The notes under the pieces were generated by a model. The model searched no databases. It was not told where the DNA came from and was given only the letters and a program-made list of their open reading frames with translations. Below are positions 1-7,627 of a stretch of 29,986 nt of DNA, one piece after another. Within the stretch, counting starts at the first letter, position 1. Each line of letters starts with the position of its first letter. The translations under genes were made by a program, and so were the position numbers. The stretch is from an uncultured Lachnospiraceae bacterium. Lineage in GTDB: Bacteria; Bacillota_A; Clostridia; Lachnospirales; Lachnospiraceae. The stretch spans positions 1-29,986 of the forward strand of contig CAJLNC010000028.1 of the NCBI GenBank assembly GCA_905207905.1, read 5' to 3'.

Positions 1-9
1 GAACATAAT

Positions 10-1677
10 ATGATAAGTGATAACGCAAGGAGCGGTATGCAGCAGGCTCCGGCGCGCAGTCTTTTCAATGCGCTCGGATTTACCGCAGAGGAATTAAAAA
101 AACCAATGGTCGGAATTGTAAGTTCCTACAATGAAATTGTTCCGGGCCATATGAATATTGATAAAATTGTAAACGCCGTAAAACTCGGCGTTGCGGAAGC
201 AGGTGGCGTACCGGTTGTATTTCCGGCAATCGCGGTATGTGATGGTATTGCCATGGGACATGTCGGCATGAAATATTCTCTGGTAACAAGAGATCTGATT
301 GCGGACTCTACAGAGGCTATGGCTATGGCTCATCAATTTGATGCTCTGGTTATGGTACCGAACTGCGATAAGAATGTACCGGGACTTTTGATGGCAGCGG
401 CAAGACTGAACATTCCCACTATTTTTGTCAGCGGCGGCCCGATGATGGCTGGCCATCTGAAGGGAAAGAAGAGAAGCCTGTCTTCCATGTTTGAGGCTGT
501 GGGAGAGCATGCAGCGGGAAAGATGACGCTGGAAGAGGTGGAAGAGTATGAAAATAAAGTCTGCCCCACCTGTGGTTCCTGCTCCGGCATGTATACAGCC
601 AACAGCATGAATTGTCTGACTGAGGTGCTGGGTATGGGACTTCAGGGGAATGGTACTATTCCAGCAGTGTATTCTGATCGTATCAAGCTGGCAAAGCATG
701 CGGGCATGAAGATCATGGAGCTTTTAGAGAAGAATATCCGTCCGAGAGATATTATGACAGAGGCGGCATTTATGAACGCTCTGACGGTGGACATGGCTCT
801 CGGCTGTTCTACCAACAGTATGCTGCATCTGCCGGCCATTGCTCATGAGGCGGGAGTGGAGCTGAATGTGGATATTGCCAATGAGGTGAGTGCAAGAACG
901 CCGAATCTGTGTCATCTGGCTCCGGCAGGCCCCACCTACATGGAGGATCTGAATGAGGCCGGAGGAGTGTATGCAGTGATGAAGGAGCTGACCAAGAAGA
1001 ACCTTCTGAATCTGGACTGCCTGACAGTCACCGGAAAGACGGTGGGAGAAAATATTCAGAACAGTGTCAATCGGAATCCGGACGTGATCCGTCCGGTGGA
1101 AAATCCCTACAGCGAGACCGGAGGACTGGCAGCCCTGAAAGGAAATCTGGCTCCAGATTCCGGTATCGTAAAGCGTTCCGCGGTTGTGCCGGAGATGATG
1201 GTACACGAAGGACCTGCCAGGGTATTTGACTGTGAGGAAGATGCTATTGAAGCGATCCTTGGCGGAAAGATTGTGGCCGGAGATGTGGTGGTGATTCGTT
1301 ATGAAGGCCCCAAGGGCGGTCCGGGGATGCGCGAGATGTTAAATCCCACTTCAGCGATTGCAGGAATGGGCCTTGGCTCTTCTGTGGCTCTGATCACAGA
1401 TGGACGGTTCAGCGGTGCATCCAGGGGCGCTTCTATTGGCCATGTATCTCCGGAGGCAGCAGTAGGCGGCCCCATCGCGTTGGTAGAAGAGGGAGATATT
1501 ATTAAGATCAATATTCCAGAGCTGAAACTGGAGGTGGCTGTTTCCGATGAGGAGATGGAGAGACGACGGGCGGCCTGGACACCCAGACAGCCTAAGATTA
1601 CTACCGGATACCTGGCACGCTATGCAGCCATGGTAACCTCCGGAAATAGGGGGGCGATTCTGGAACTTCCCAGATAA
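10..1677 (+). CDS. ilvD: Dihydroxy-acid dehydratase
   Basis: Dehydrates 2,3-dihydroxy-isovalerate and 2,3-dihydroxy-3-methylvalerate to the 2-keto acids in valine and isoleucine synthesis (cytoplasmic, Fe-S enzyme). The 555-residue length is normal for IlvD. Family motifs are clear: DGIAMGH near residue 78, NCDKNVPG with C119, VSGGPMMAG near 140, CPTCGSCSG with C185, C188 and C191, and GRFSGASRG near the C-terminus. C119 and C191 are expected cluster ligands. The start is uncertain because the window opens only nine bases upstream and the frame stays open there. The chosen ATG gives the usual short N-terminus before the [11 protein letters not shown] motif, but no ribosome binding site can be seen. 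ilvB follows 59 bases later on the same strand, so the two are probably co-transcribed. Confidence 0.96.
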   Translation: MISDNARSGMQQAPARSLFNALGFTAEELKKPMVGIVSSYNEIVPGHMNIDKIVNAVKLGVAEAGGVPVVFPAIAVCDGIAMGHVGMKYSLVTRDLIADSTEAMAMAHQFDALVMVPNCDKNVPGLLMAAARLNIPTIFVSGGPMMAGHLKGKKRSLSSMFEAVGEHAAGKMTLEEVEEYENKVCPTCGSCSGMYTANSMNCLTEVLGMGLQGNGTIPAVYSDRIKLAKHAGMKIMELLEKNIRPRDIMTEAAFMNALTVDMALGCSTNSMLHLPAIAHEAGVELNVDIANEVSARTPNLCHLAPAGPTYMEDLNEAGGVYAVMKELTKKNLLNLDCLTVTGKTVGENIQNSVNRNPDVIRPVENPYSETGGLAALKGNLAPDSGIVKRSAVVPEMMVHEGPARVFDCEEDAIEAILGGKIVAGDVVVIRYEGPKGGPGMREMLNPTSAIAGMGLGSSVALITDGRFSGASRGASIGHVSPEAAVGGPIALVEEGDIIKINIPELKLEVAVSDEEMERRRAAWTPRQPKITTGYLARYAAMVTSGNRGAILELPR

Positions 1678-1736
1678 ACAGGTCTTGTCTGACCGGCTTA
1701 CGAGAAATCAGAAAAGGAACAGAGAGGAGCAGTCAC

Positions 1737-3416
1737 ATGAAATTAACAGGTTCCCAAATCTTGATAGAATGTCTGAAAGAGCAGGGGGTAGATACGGTAT
1801 TTGGTTACCCGGGCGGAGCCATTCTCAATGTATATGACGAATTATACAAGCACAGCCATGAGATCCGGCATATTCTTACTTCCCACGAACAGGGAGCGTC
1901 CCATGCGGCGGACGGCTATGCCAGAGCGACCGGAAAGGTGGGAGTCTGTCTGGCTACTTCCGGACCGGGTGCAACCAACCTGGTGACAGGGATTGCCACT
2001 GCTTATATGGATTCTGTACCGGTTGTGGCGATCACGGCCAATGTGGGCGTTTCCCTTCTTGGAAGGGACAGCTTTCAGGAAATCGACATTACCGGTGTTA
2101 CCATGCCTATCACAAAGCATAACTATATTGTGAAGGATGCCTCAAGGCTGGCGGATGTGGTGAGAAATGCCTTCCGCATTGCAAAGGAGGGACGGCCAGG
2201 TCCGGTACTCATCGATATTACAAAGGATGCTACCGCAGACCTGGCAGAGTATACCCCTCACATTCCAGAGGTGGTGGAGCCTTCCAGAGAATACATTAAA
2301 AAGGAAGATCTGCAGCAGGTGGAAAGGCTGATCTCCAAAGCAAAGAAGCCTTTTATCTTTGTGGGAGGAGGAGCCGTGATCTCCAATGCATCAGAGGAGC
2401 TTCGGGAGTTTGTGGAAAAAGTCCAGGCTCCCGTGACGGATACCCTTATGGGGAAGGGGGCTTTTGACGGAACCAGTGATCTTTACTGCGGCATGCTGGG
2501 CATGCATGGAACCAAAACGGCGAATTATGGGGTTTCCCAGTGTGATCTTCTAATTACCGTGGGGGCCAGGTTCAGTGACCGGGTGACGGGAAATGCCAAA
2601 CGGTTTGCCAGACATGCAAAGATTGTCCAGATTGATGTGGATCCGGCGGAGATCAATAAGAATATTGTGGTGGATGCCAGCATTATTGGGGATATCAAAG
2701 AAGTGCTCAAATGTCTCAATCAGGAATTGGGGCAGCAGGAGCATGCAGAGTGGATCTCCTATATCAAAGAGCTGAAGGAGAAATATCCTCTGAAGTATGA
2801 TCAAAATTCCCTGACCGGCCCCTATTTGATAGAAGAGATCTACAAAGAAACAAAGGGAGAGGCCATTATTGTTACGGAGGTGGGACAGCACCAGATGTGG
2901 GCAGCTCAGTATTACAAATACTCCAAGCCCCGCACCCTCCTTACTTCCGGAGGCCTTGGCACCATGGGATACGGCCTGGGCGCCAGCCTGGGCGCAAAGT
3001 TAGGCTGTCCGGATAAGACGGTAATCAATATTGCAGGCGATGGGTGTTTCCGTATGAATATGAATGAGATCGCAACAGCGGCCAGATACAATATTCCTGT
3101 GATTCAAGTGGTGGTGAACAATCATGTGCTGGGCATGGTGCGCCAGTGGCAGAATCTGTTCTACGGACAGCGTTATGCTCAGACAGTACTCAATGATGCA
3201 GTGGATTTTGTAAAACTGGCAGAGGCTATGGGCGCTGTAGGAATCCGGGTGGAAAAGAAAGAAGAGTTCCGCCCAGCCCTGCAGAAGGCCATCGCTCACG
3301 GCGGTCCGGTGGTGTTGGACTGCATCATTGACTGCGACGATAAGGTATTTCCTATGGTTCCGGCAGGTCACGCCATTGACGAAGTTTTTGATCAGGATGA
3401 TCTGGATCAGAAATGA
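1737..3416 (+). CDS. ilvB: Acetolactate synthase, large (catalytic) subunit
   Basis: Thiamine-diphosphate and FAD-dependent enzyme making 2-acetolactate or 2-aceto-2-hydroxybutyrate, the step before IlvC and IlvD. The 559 residues carry the N-terminal GYPGGAIL motif, the catalytic glutamate E51 in SHEQGA, the central FAD domain, and the TPP motif from G434-D435-G436 to N461-N462. The C-terminal VFPMVPAGHAIDEV is typical of biosynthetic AHAS rather than catabolic AlsS. A good GAGGAG site sits a few bases before the ATG. It lies 59 bases after ilvD. No small regulatory subunit gene (ilvN) lies next to it in the window: the next gene is serC. Confidence 0.96.
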   Translation: MKLTGSQILIECLKEQGVDTVFGYPGGAILNVYDELYKHSHEIRHILTSHEQGASHAADGYARATGKVGVCLATSGPGATNLVTGIATAYMDSVPVVAITANVGVSLLGRDSFQEIDITGVTMPITKHNYIVKDASRLADVVRNAFRIAKEGRPGPVLIDITKDATADLAEYTPHIPEVVEPSREYIKKEDLQQVERLISKAKKPFIFVGGGAVISNASEELREFVEKVQAPVTDTLMGKGAFDGTSDLYCGMLGMHGTKTANYGVSQCDLLITVGARFSDRVTGNAKRFARHAKIVQIDVDPAEINKNIVVDASIIGDIKEVLKCLNQELGQQEHAEWISYIKELKEKYPLKYDQNSLTGPYLIEEIYKETKGEAIIVTEVGQHQMWAAQYYKYSKPRTLLTSGGLGTMGYGLGASLGAKLGCPDKTVINIAGDGCFRMNMNEIATAARYNIPVIQVVVNNHVLGMVRQWQNLFYGQRYAQTVLNDAVDFVKLAEAMGAVGIRVEKKEEFRPALQKAIAHGGPVVLDCIIDCDDKVFPMVPAGHAIDEVFDQDDLDQK

Positions 3417-3489
3417 CAGATGCTCCTGTGAAATGATGTAAAAAGAACGAGCAAAGCGAACAAGTAAAACTGGCAGTTGTTACCGTCAC

Positions 3490-3524
3490 GCCCCGGAAGG
3501 TCTGTTTCCCAGGCTGGCCGGGGC
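3490..3524 (+). other. Inverted repeat between ilvB and serC
   Basis: GCCCCGG (3490-3496) pairs perfectly with CCGGGGC (3518-3524) around a 21-base loop. The bases after it (TGTTGTATAG) are only mildly T-rich, so it is a weak terminator or attenuator at best. It may separate expression of the ilv genes from serC-serA. Confidence 0.35.
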
Positions 3525-3557
3525 TGTTGTATAGCAGGTGGAGGAGGATATGAAAAA

Positions 3558-4640
3558 ATGAGCAGAGTGTATAATTTTTCAGCTGGCCCGGCAGTGCTTC
3601 CGGAACCGGTGCTGCAGGAAGCGGCAGAGGAAATGATGAACTACAGAGGCTGCGGCATGTCCGTGATGGAGATGAGCCATCGGTCAAAAGTGTTTGATGA
3701 ACTGATCCAAGAGACAGAGGCAGATTTCAGGGAGCTTCTGAAAGTGCCGGAAAATTACAAAGTTCTGTTTTTACAGGGAGGCGCTTCCCTGCAGTTTTCT
3801 ATGATCCCCATGAATCTTATGAAGAATCGGGTGGCAGACTACATTGTCACTGGACAGTGGGCGAAAAAGGCGTATCAGGAGGCGCAGAAATACGGGACAG
3901 CCAACAAAATTGCCAGCAGTGAGGATGAGACTTTTACCTATATCCCGGATTGTTCTGACCTGCCTGTTACCCCGGAGGCAGATTACGTTTACATCTGTGA
4001 GAACAACACGATTTACGGCACAAAATATAAAAAGCTGCCCAATACCAAGGGCAAGCTTCTGGTGGCGGATGTATCCTCCTGTTTTCTGTCAGAACCGGTG
4101 GATGTTTCCAAATACGGGATCCTTTACGGGGGTGTTCAGAAGAACATCGGCCCTGCAGGAATGGTGATCTCTGTGATCCGGGAGGATCTGATTACAGATG
4201 AGGTGCGTCCAGGAACGCCAACCATGATGAAATTTAAAACCCACGCGGATGCCAATTCTCTTTATAATACGCCAAACTGCTACTGCATTTACATTTGCGG
4301 CAAAGTATTTAAATGGCTGAAATCCATGGGCGGTCTTGGGGCTATGAAGGAATATAATGAGAAAAAAGCCGGAATCCTCTATGATTTTCTGGATGAGAGC
4401 AGGCTGTTTCATGGAACCGTGCGTAAGGAGGACCGCTCTTTCATGAACGTTCCTTTTGTCACCGGAGATAAGGAGACGGATGCCAGATTTGTGAAGGCAG
4501 CAGAGGAAGCAGGCTTTGTAAATCTGAAAGGTCACCGCACGGTTGGAGGTATGAGAGCTAGTATTTATAATGCCATGCCGATAGAAGGTGTGGAGAAGCT
4601 GGTGGCATTTATGAAAGAATTTGAAAAGGAGAATCAGTAA
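3558..4640 (+). CDS. serC: Phosphoserine aminotransferase
   Basis: PLP-dependent transamination of 3-phosphohydroxypyruvate with glutamate to give O-phosphoserine, second step of serine synthesis. The start is the ATG at 3558, behind GGAGG at 3542-3546. It gives the canonical MSRVYNFSAGPA N-terminus, whereas the longer open frame back to 3477 adds residues without family character. The protein is 360 residues, the normal size for SerC. It shows FLQGGASLQF near residue 71, the DVSSCFLSEPVD segment near 171, and the Schiff-base lysine K195 in GGVQKNIGPAG. The stop codon is followed after one base by the serA start, so the two are translationally linked. Confidence 0.96.
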   Translation: MSRVYNFSAGPAVLPEPVLQEAAEEMMNYRGCGMSVMEMSHRSKVFDELIQETEADFRELLKVPENYKVLFLQGGASLQFSMIPMNLMKNRVADYIVTGQWAKKAYQEAQKYGTANKIASSEDETFTYIPDCSDLPVTPEADYVYICENNTIYGTKYKKLPNTKGKLLVADVSSCFLSEPVDVSKYGILYGGVQKNIGPAGMVISVIREDLITDEVRPGTPTMMKFKTHADANSLYNTPNCYCIYICGKVFKWLKSMGGLGAMKEYNEKKAGILYDFLDESRLFHGTVRKEDRSFMNVPFVTGDKETDARFVKAAEEAGFVNLKGHRTVGGMRASIYNAMPIEGVEKLVAFMKEFEKENQ

Positions 4641-4641
4641 A

Positions 4642-5799
4642 ATGTATCGCTATACTTGTTTAAACGCAATTTCTCCCGTTGGCCTGGATCGTTTCGGAAC
4701 GAATTATGAGAGCTGTGAGGCGCTCGCCCAGGCAGATGCCGTGTTAGTGCGCAGTGCCAATATGCATGATACCAAGCTGCCGGAAAATGTGCTGGCAGTG
4801 GCCAGAGCCGGAGCTGGGGTGAACAATATTCCTCTGGAGGAGTATGCCAATCAGGGGGTGGTGGTGTTTAATACGCCCGGAGCCAATGCCAACGGCGTCA
4901 AAGAACTGGTATTTGCAGGAATGCTTTTGGCTGCAAGAGATGTGGTGGGAGGCATTAACTGGGTGAATACTCAGACTGACAACGAAAACGTAGCCAAAGA
5001 TACGGAGAAAGTGAAAAAGCAGTTTGCAGGAAGCGAACTTTCCGGAAAAAGTCTTGGAATCATCGGGCTTGGGGCTATTGGAGCACTGGTGGCCAACGCA
5101 GCCATCCATCTTGGGATGGAAGTATATGGTTATGATCCCTACATTTCTGTGGATGCAGCTTGGAATCTTTCCAGAAGCATTAAGCACATCAATGATGTGA
5201 ATGAGATTTACCGTCAGTGCGATTATATTACCATCCATGTGCCTTTGTTAGACAGCACCAAGAAGATGATTAATCGGGATGCTCTTTCCCAGATGAAAGA
5301 AAATGCAGTGGTTCTGAATTTTGCAAGGGATCTTCTGGTGGATGAGGATGCAGTGCTGGAGGCACTGGCAGCCGGGAAAATTCGAAAATATGTTTCCGAC
5401 TTCCCCAATCCCAAGACAGTGGGAAAACCGGGGGTGATCGCAGTGCCCCATCTGGGAGCCTCCACAGCAGAATCTGAGGATAACTGCGCAGTGATGGCGG
5501 TAAAGGAACTTCAGGATTTCCTGGAGAATGGAAACATTCGCAATTCCGTGAATTATCCCAACTGCAATCTGGGCATTTGCCAGTCTGCCTGCCGGATTGC
5601 TCTTTACCATAAGAATATTAAAAAGATGATCAGCCAGTTTACCAATCTGCTGTCTGACAATAACATTGAAAATATGAGCAACACCAGCCGGGGGGAATAC
5701 GCCTACACCCTTCTGGATCTGGGAGGGCCGGTGAGTCCGGAGATTTTGAAAGCTCTGGCGGCAGTAGAAGGCGTGATGCGGGTGCGGGTAGTAAAATAG
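4642..5799 (+). CDS. serA: D-3-phosphoglycerate dehydrogenase, short ACT-domain form
   Basis: NAD-dependent oxidation of 3-phosphoglycerate, first step of serine synthesis. The ATG at 4642 follows AAAAGGAG with good spacing, one base after the serC stop. The 385 residues contain a substrate domain, a Rossmann motif GLGAIG at 142-147, the substrate arginine R229 in NFARDLL, the catalytic histidine H270 in PHLGASTAES, and a C-terminal ACT-type domain from about 315 to 385 that usually binds serine. Oddity: where E. coli SerA has its catalytic glutamate (TEP before the histidine), this protein reads DFPNPKTV, with no obvious glutamate, and the arginine-to-histidine interval is about 11 residues shorter. 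Operon context with serC still makes PGDH the best call. Confidence 0.9.
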   Translation: MYRYTCLNAISPVGLDRFGTNYESCEALAQADAVLVRSANMHDTKLPENVLAVARAGAGVNNIPLEEYANQGVVVFNTPGANANGVKELVFAGMLLAARDVVGGINWVNTQTDNENVAKDTEKVKKQFAGSELSGKSLGIIGLGAIGALVANAAIHLGMEVYGYDPYISVDAAWNLSRSIKHINDVNEIYRQCDYITIHVPLLDSTKKMINRDALSQMKENAVVLNFARDLLVDEDAVLEALAAGKIRKYVSDFPNPKTVGKPGVIAVPHLGASTAESEDNCAVMAVKELQDFLENGNIRNSVNYPNCNLGICQSACRIALYHKNIKKMISQFTNLLSDNNIENMSNTSRGEYAYTLLDLGGPVSPEILKALAAVEGVMRVRVVK

Positions 5800-5816
5800 G
5801 TTTTGAGAAGAGGCGG

Positions 5817-5859
5817 GAACCGGATTGACGATACCTTTATCAGAGTCGGCATCCGGTTC
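5817..5859 (+). other. Inverted repeat after serA
   Basis: GAACCGGAT (5817-5825) and ATCCGGTTC (5851-5859) are perfect 9-base arms around a 25-base loop. There is no T-run after the right arm, so it is not a classic intrinsic terminator. It may be a partial transcription barrier or an RNA-stabilising structure between serA and the DUF1015 gene. Confidence 0.35.
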
Positions 5860-5953
5860 TCTGGCGCAGCGGGCGGTAATGCGGCTGTGCAGTCACGATA
5901 GTGGATAGTGTCAGGCGGCGCTGAAGCCGCAGATTATAACAAGGGAGGGGCTT

Positions 5954-7405
5954 ATGGCGGTTATAAAACCTTTTCAATGCATCAGGCCGGCCGCAGGGCT
6001 GGCAGACCGAATCGCAGCGCTGCCCTATGATGTGTACAGCAGGCAGGAAGCCAGGGCAGAGACCAGGAAGAATCCGTTGTCTTTTCTGAACATCGATCGG
6101 CCAGAAACTCAGTTTGAAGAAGGCTGTGATATGTATGCCCCAAAGGTGTATGAGAAGGCTGCACAGCTGCTGCGGCAGCGCCTTGCGGAGGGCAGTTTTA
6201 TTCAGGAGAAACGGCCGGGATATTATGTGTATGAGCTTACCATGGAAGGGCGCACACAGACCGGACTGACAGCCTGCGCTTCCATTGATGATTACCTTTC
6301 CGGAGTCATTAAAGAACATGAAAAGACCAGGGAAGATAAGGAACTGGATCGAATTCGCCATGTGGATGCCTGCAGCGCCCAGACCGGCCCTATCTATCTG
6401 GCCTACCGGAAAAATCCCATGCTTCATCGCCTTTTAGAGCAGGCGAAGGAGCAGACGCCTTTGTTTGATTTTACTTCTGAAGATGGAATCACTCACCGAG
6501 GCTGGGAGATACTGGATTCTTCTGTTTTGGAGCAGATAGAAGGGAGTTTTCGGGAGATTCAGGAAATCTATATTGCAGACGGTCATCATAGAGCGGCCTC
6601 TGCGGTGAAGGTGGGGTTAAAGCGAAGAGAGGAACATCCGGATTATGACGGGACGGAGGAATTTAACTATTTTCTTGCGGTTTTGTTTCCGGATGAAGAG
6701 CTTAAAATCTTGCCCTACAATCGGGCGGTGAAAGATTTAAACGGCTTAAGCGTATCAGAATTTCTGGAGAAACTTAGTGAAAGATGGACAGTGGAGGAAC
6801 TGCCAAAGACCGAAGAAGCGCCCATGATGTGGGAAAAGGAAGAGCCGGGAGAAGAAGCCGAATGGGAAGTTGTCCAGAGAGGCAGCGAAGATTCGGAAGG
6901 AACGAAGCAGGAAGCTGCTCAGAGAAGCAGAGGGGATTTGGAAAGAACGAAGCAAGAAGCTGCTCAGAGGAGCAGTGAGGATTCAGAGAGAAAAGACAAG
7001 GACAGGGGAGAAAAGCAGAAGGGATATCTTCCTATAAAAAAGGGTCAGGTCTCCATGTATTTAAAGGATCAATGGTATCGCCTTACCCTGAAGCCGGAGT
7101 ATGTCAGCACCGATCCGGTGGAGGGATTGGATGTGTCTCTGCTTCAGAATCATCTGCTGTCTCCCATATTGGGGATCGGGGATCCCAGAAGGGATCACCG
7201 GCTGGTTTTTGTGGGAGGCATTCGGGGAATTGGGGAGCTGGAGCGTCGGGTGCATACGGACTGTGCGGCAGCCTTTGCCATGTACCCAACTTCCATCCAG
7301 GAACTGTTTGCTGTGGCGGATGCAGGACGATTGATGCCGCCAAAATCCACCTGGTTTGAGCCGAAGTTAAGAAGCGGTTTGTTTATCCATGGGATTGAAG
7401 CCTGA
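5954..7405 (+). CDS. DUF1015 family protein with internal tandem repeat
   Basis: The N-terminus (IKPFQCIRPAAGLADRIAALPYDV), KEHEKT at 120-125 and IADGHHRAASA at 207-217 identify the DUF1015 family, which has no settled function. The start is backed by AAGGGAGGGG ten bases upstream. The 483 residues are somewhat long because of a charged, glutamine-rich insert at about 285-360. Three copies of a 15-residue unit (EAAQRSxxDxERTKQ type) fill 305-349. The DGHHR motif resembles the phosphate-binding motif of ParB/sulfiredoxin-like folds, a group that includes the free-serine kinases SerK and SbnI. With serC-serA just upstream, a role in serine or phosphoserine metabolism is an attractive guess, not shown. 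Cytoplasmic, with no signal or membrane segment. Confidence 0.85.
   Translation: MAVIKPFQCIRPAAGLADRIAALPYDVYSRQEARAETRKNPLSFLNIDRPETQFEEGCDMYAPKVYEKAAQLLRQRLAEGSFIQEKRPGYYVYELTMEGRTQTGLTACASIDDYLSGVIKEHEKTREDKELDRIRHVDACSAQTGPIYLAYRKNPMLHRLLEQAKEQTPLFDFTSEDGITHRGWEILDSSVLEQIEGSFREIQEIYIADGHHRAASAVKVGLKRREEHPDYDGTEEFNYFLAVLFPDEELKILPYNRAVKDLNGLSVSEFLEKLSERWTVEELPKTEEAPMMWEKEEPGEEAEWEVVQRGSEDSEGTKQEAAQRSRGDLERTKQEAAQRSSEDSERKDKDRGEKQKGYLPIKKGQVSMYLKDQWYRLTLKPEYVSTDPVEGLDVSLLQNHLLSPILGIGDPRRDHRLVFVGGIRGIGELERRVHTDCAAAFAMYPTSIQELFAVADAGRLMPPKSTWFEPKLRSGLFIHGIEA
6866..7000 (+). repeat. Three tandem 45-base coding repeats
   Basis: Units at 6866-6910, 6911-6955 and 6956-7000 lie in the DUF1015 reading frame. 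They encode EVVQRGSEDSEGTKQ, EAAQRSRGDLERTKQ and EAAQRSSEDSERKDK. Copies are diverged but clearly homologous, and the 45-base length keeps the frame. The segment is very polar and is probably a disordered linker that grew by slippage or unequal crossing-over. Confidence 0.9.
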
Positions 7406-7501
7406 GTAAAAAAGGGCGGGATCGGCGTTTGATCATAGAGGCGCGGGAAGTTCGCTGTATGAGAACGAAAACGGCAGAAGGAAGGATGCAGGGAGATCAA
7501 G

Positions 7502-7550
7502 TACCGGCATACGGACAGAAAATTGTCAGTGTGCTGGTATTTTTCTGTTT
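7502..7550 (+). terminator. Intrinsic terminator after the DUF1015 gene
   Basis: The arms 7502-7516 and 7525-7539 form a stem of about 15 pairs with one mismatch and two G-U pairs, closed by an 8-base loop. The run TTTTTCTGTTT follows directly. This ends the amino-acid biosynthesis block before the glgB promoter. Confidence 0.8.
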
Positions 7551-7565
7551 CGGGTGCCCTTTTTG

Positions 7566-7594
7566 TTGTAATTTGCCGGAATTAATGATAAAAT
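7566..7594 (+). promoter_or_regulatory. Probable sigma-A promoter of glgB
   Basis: TTGTAA (7566-7571) and TAAAAT (7589-7594) are separated by 17 bases. They match the consensus hexamers at 4 and 5 of 6 positions, just after the upstream terminator and 33 bases before the glgB start. Confidence 0.6.
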
Positions 7595-7627
7595 AGATAT
7601 CATATTGAAATTGGGGAGGTAAGCCTT

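Noticed and set aside
3477..3557. N-terminal extension of serC
   Set aside because: The in-frame extension has no SerC-like residues and overlaps the intergenic hairpin; GGAGG points to the ATG at 3558.
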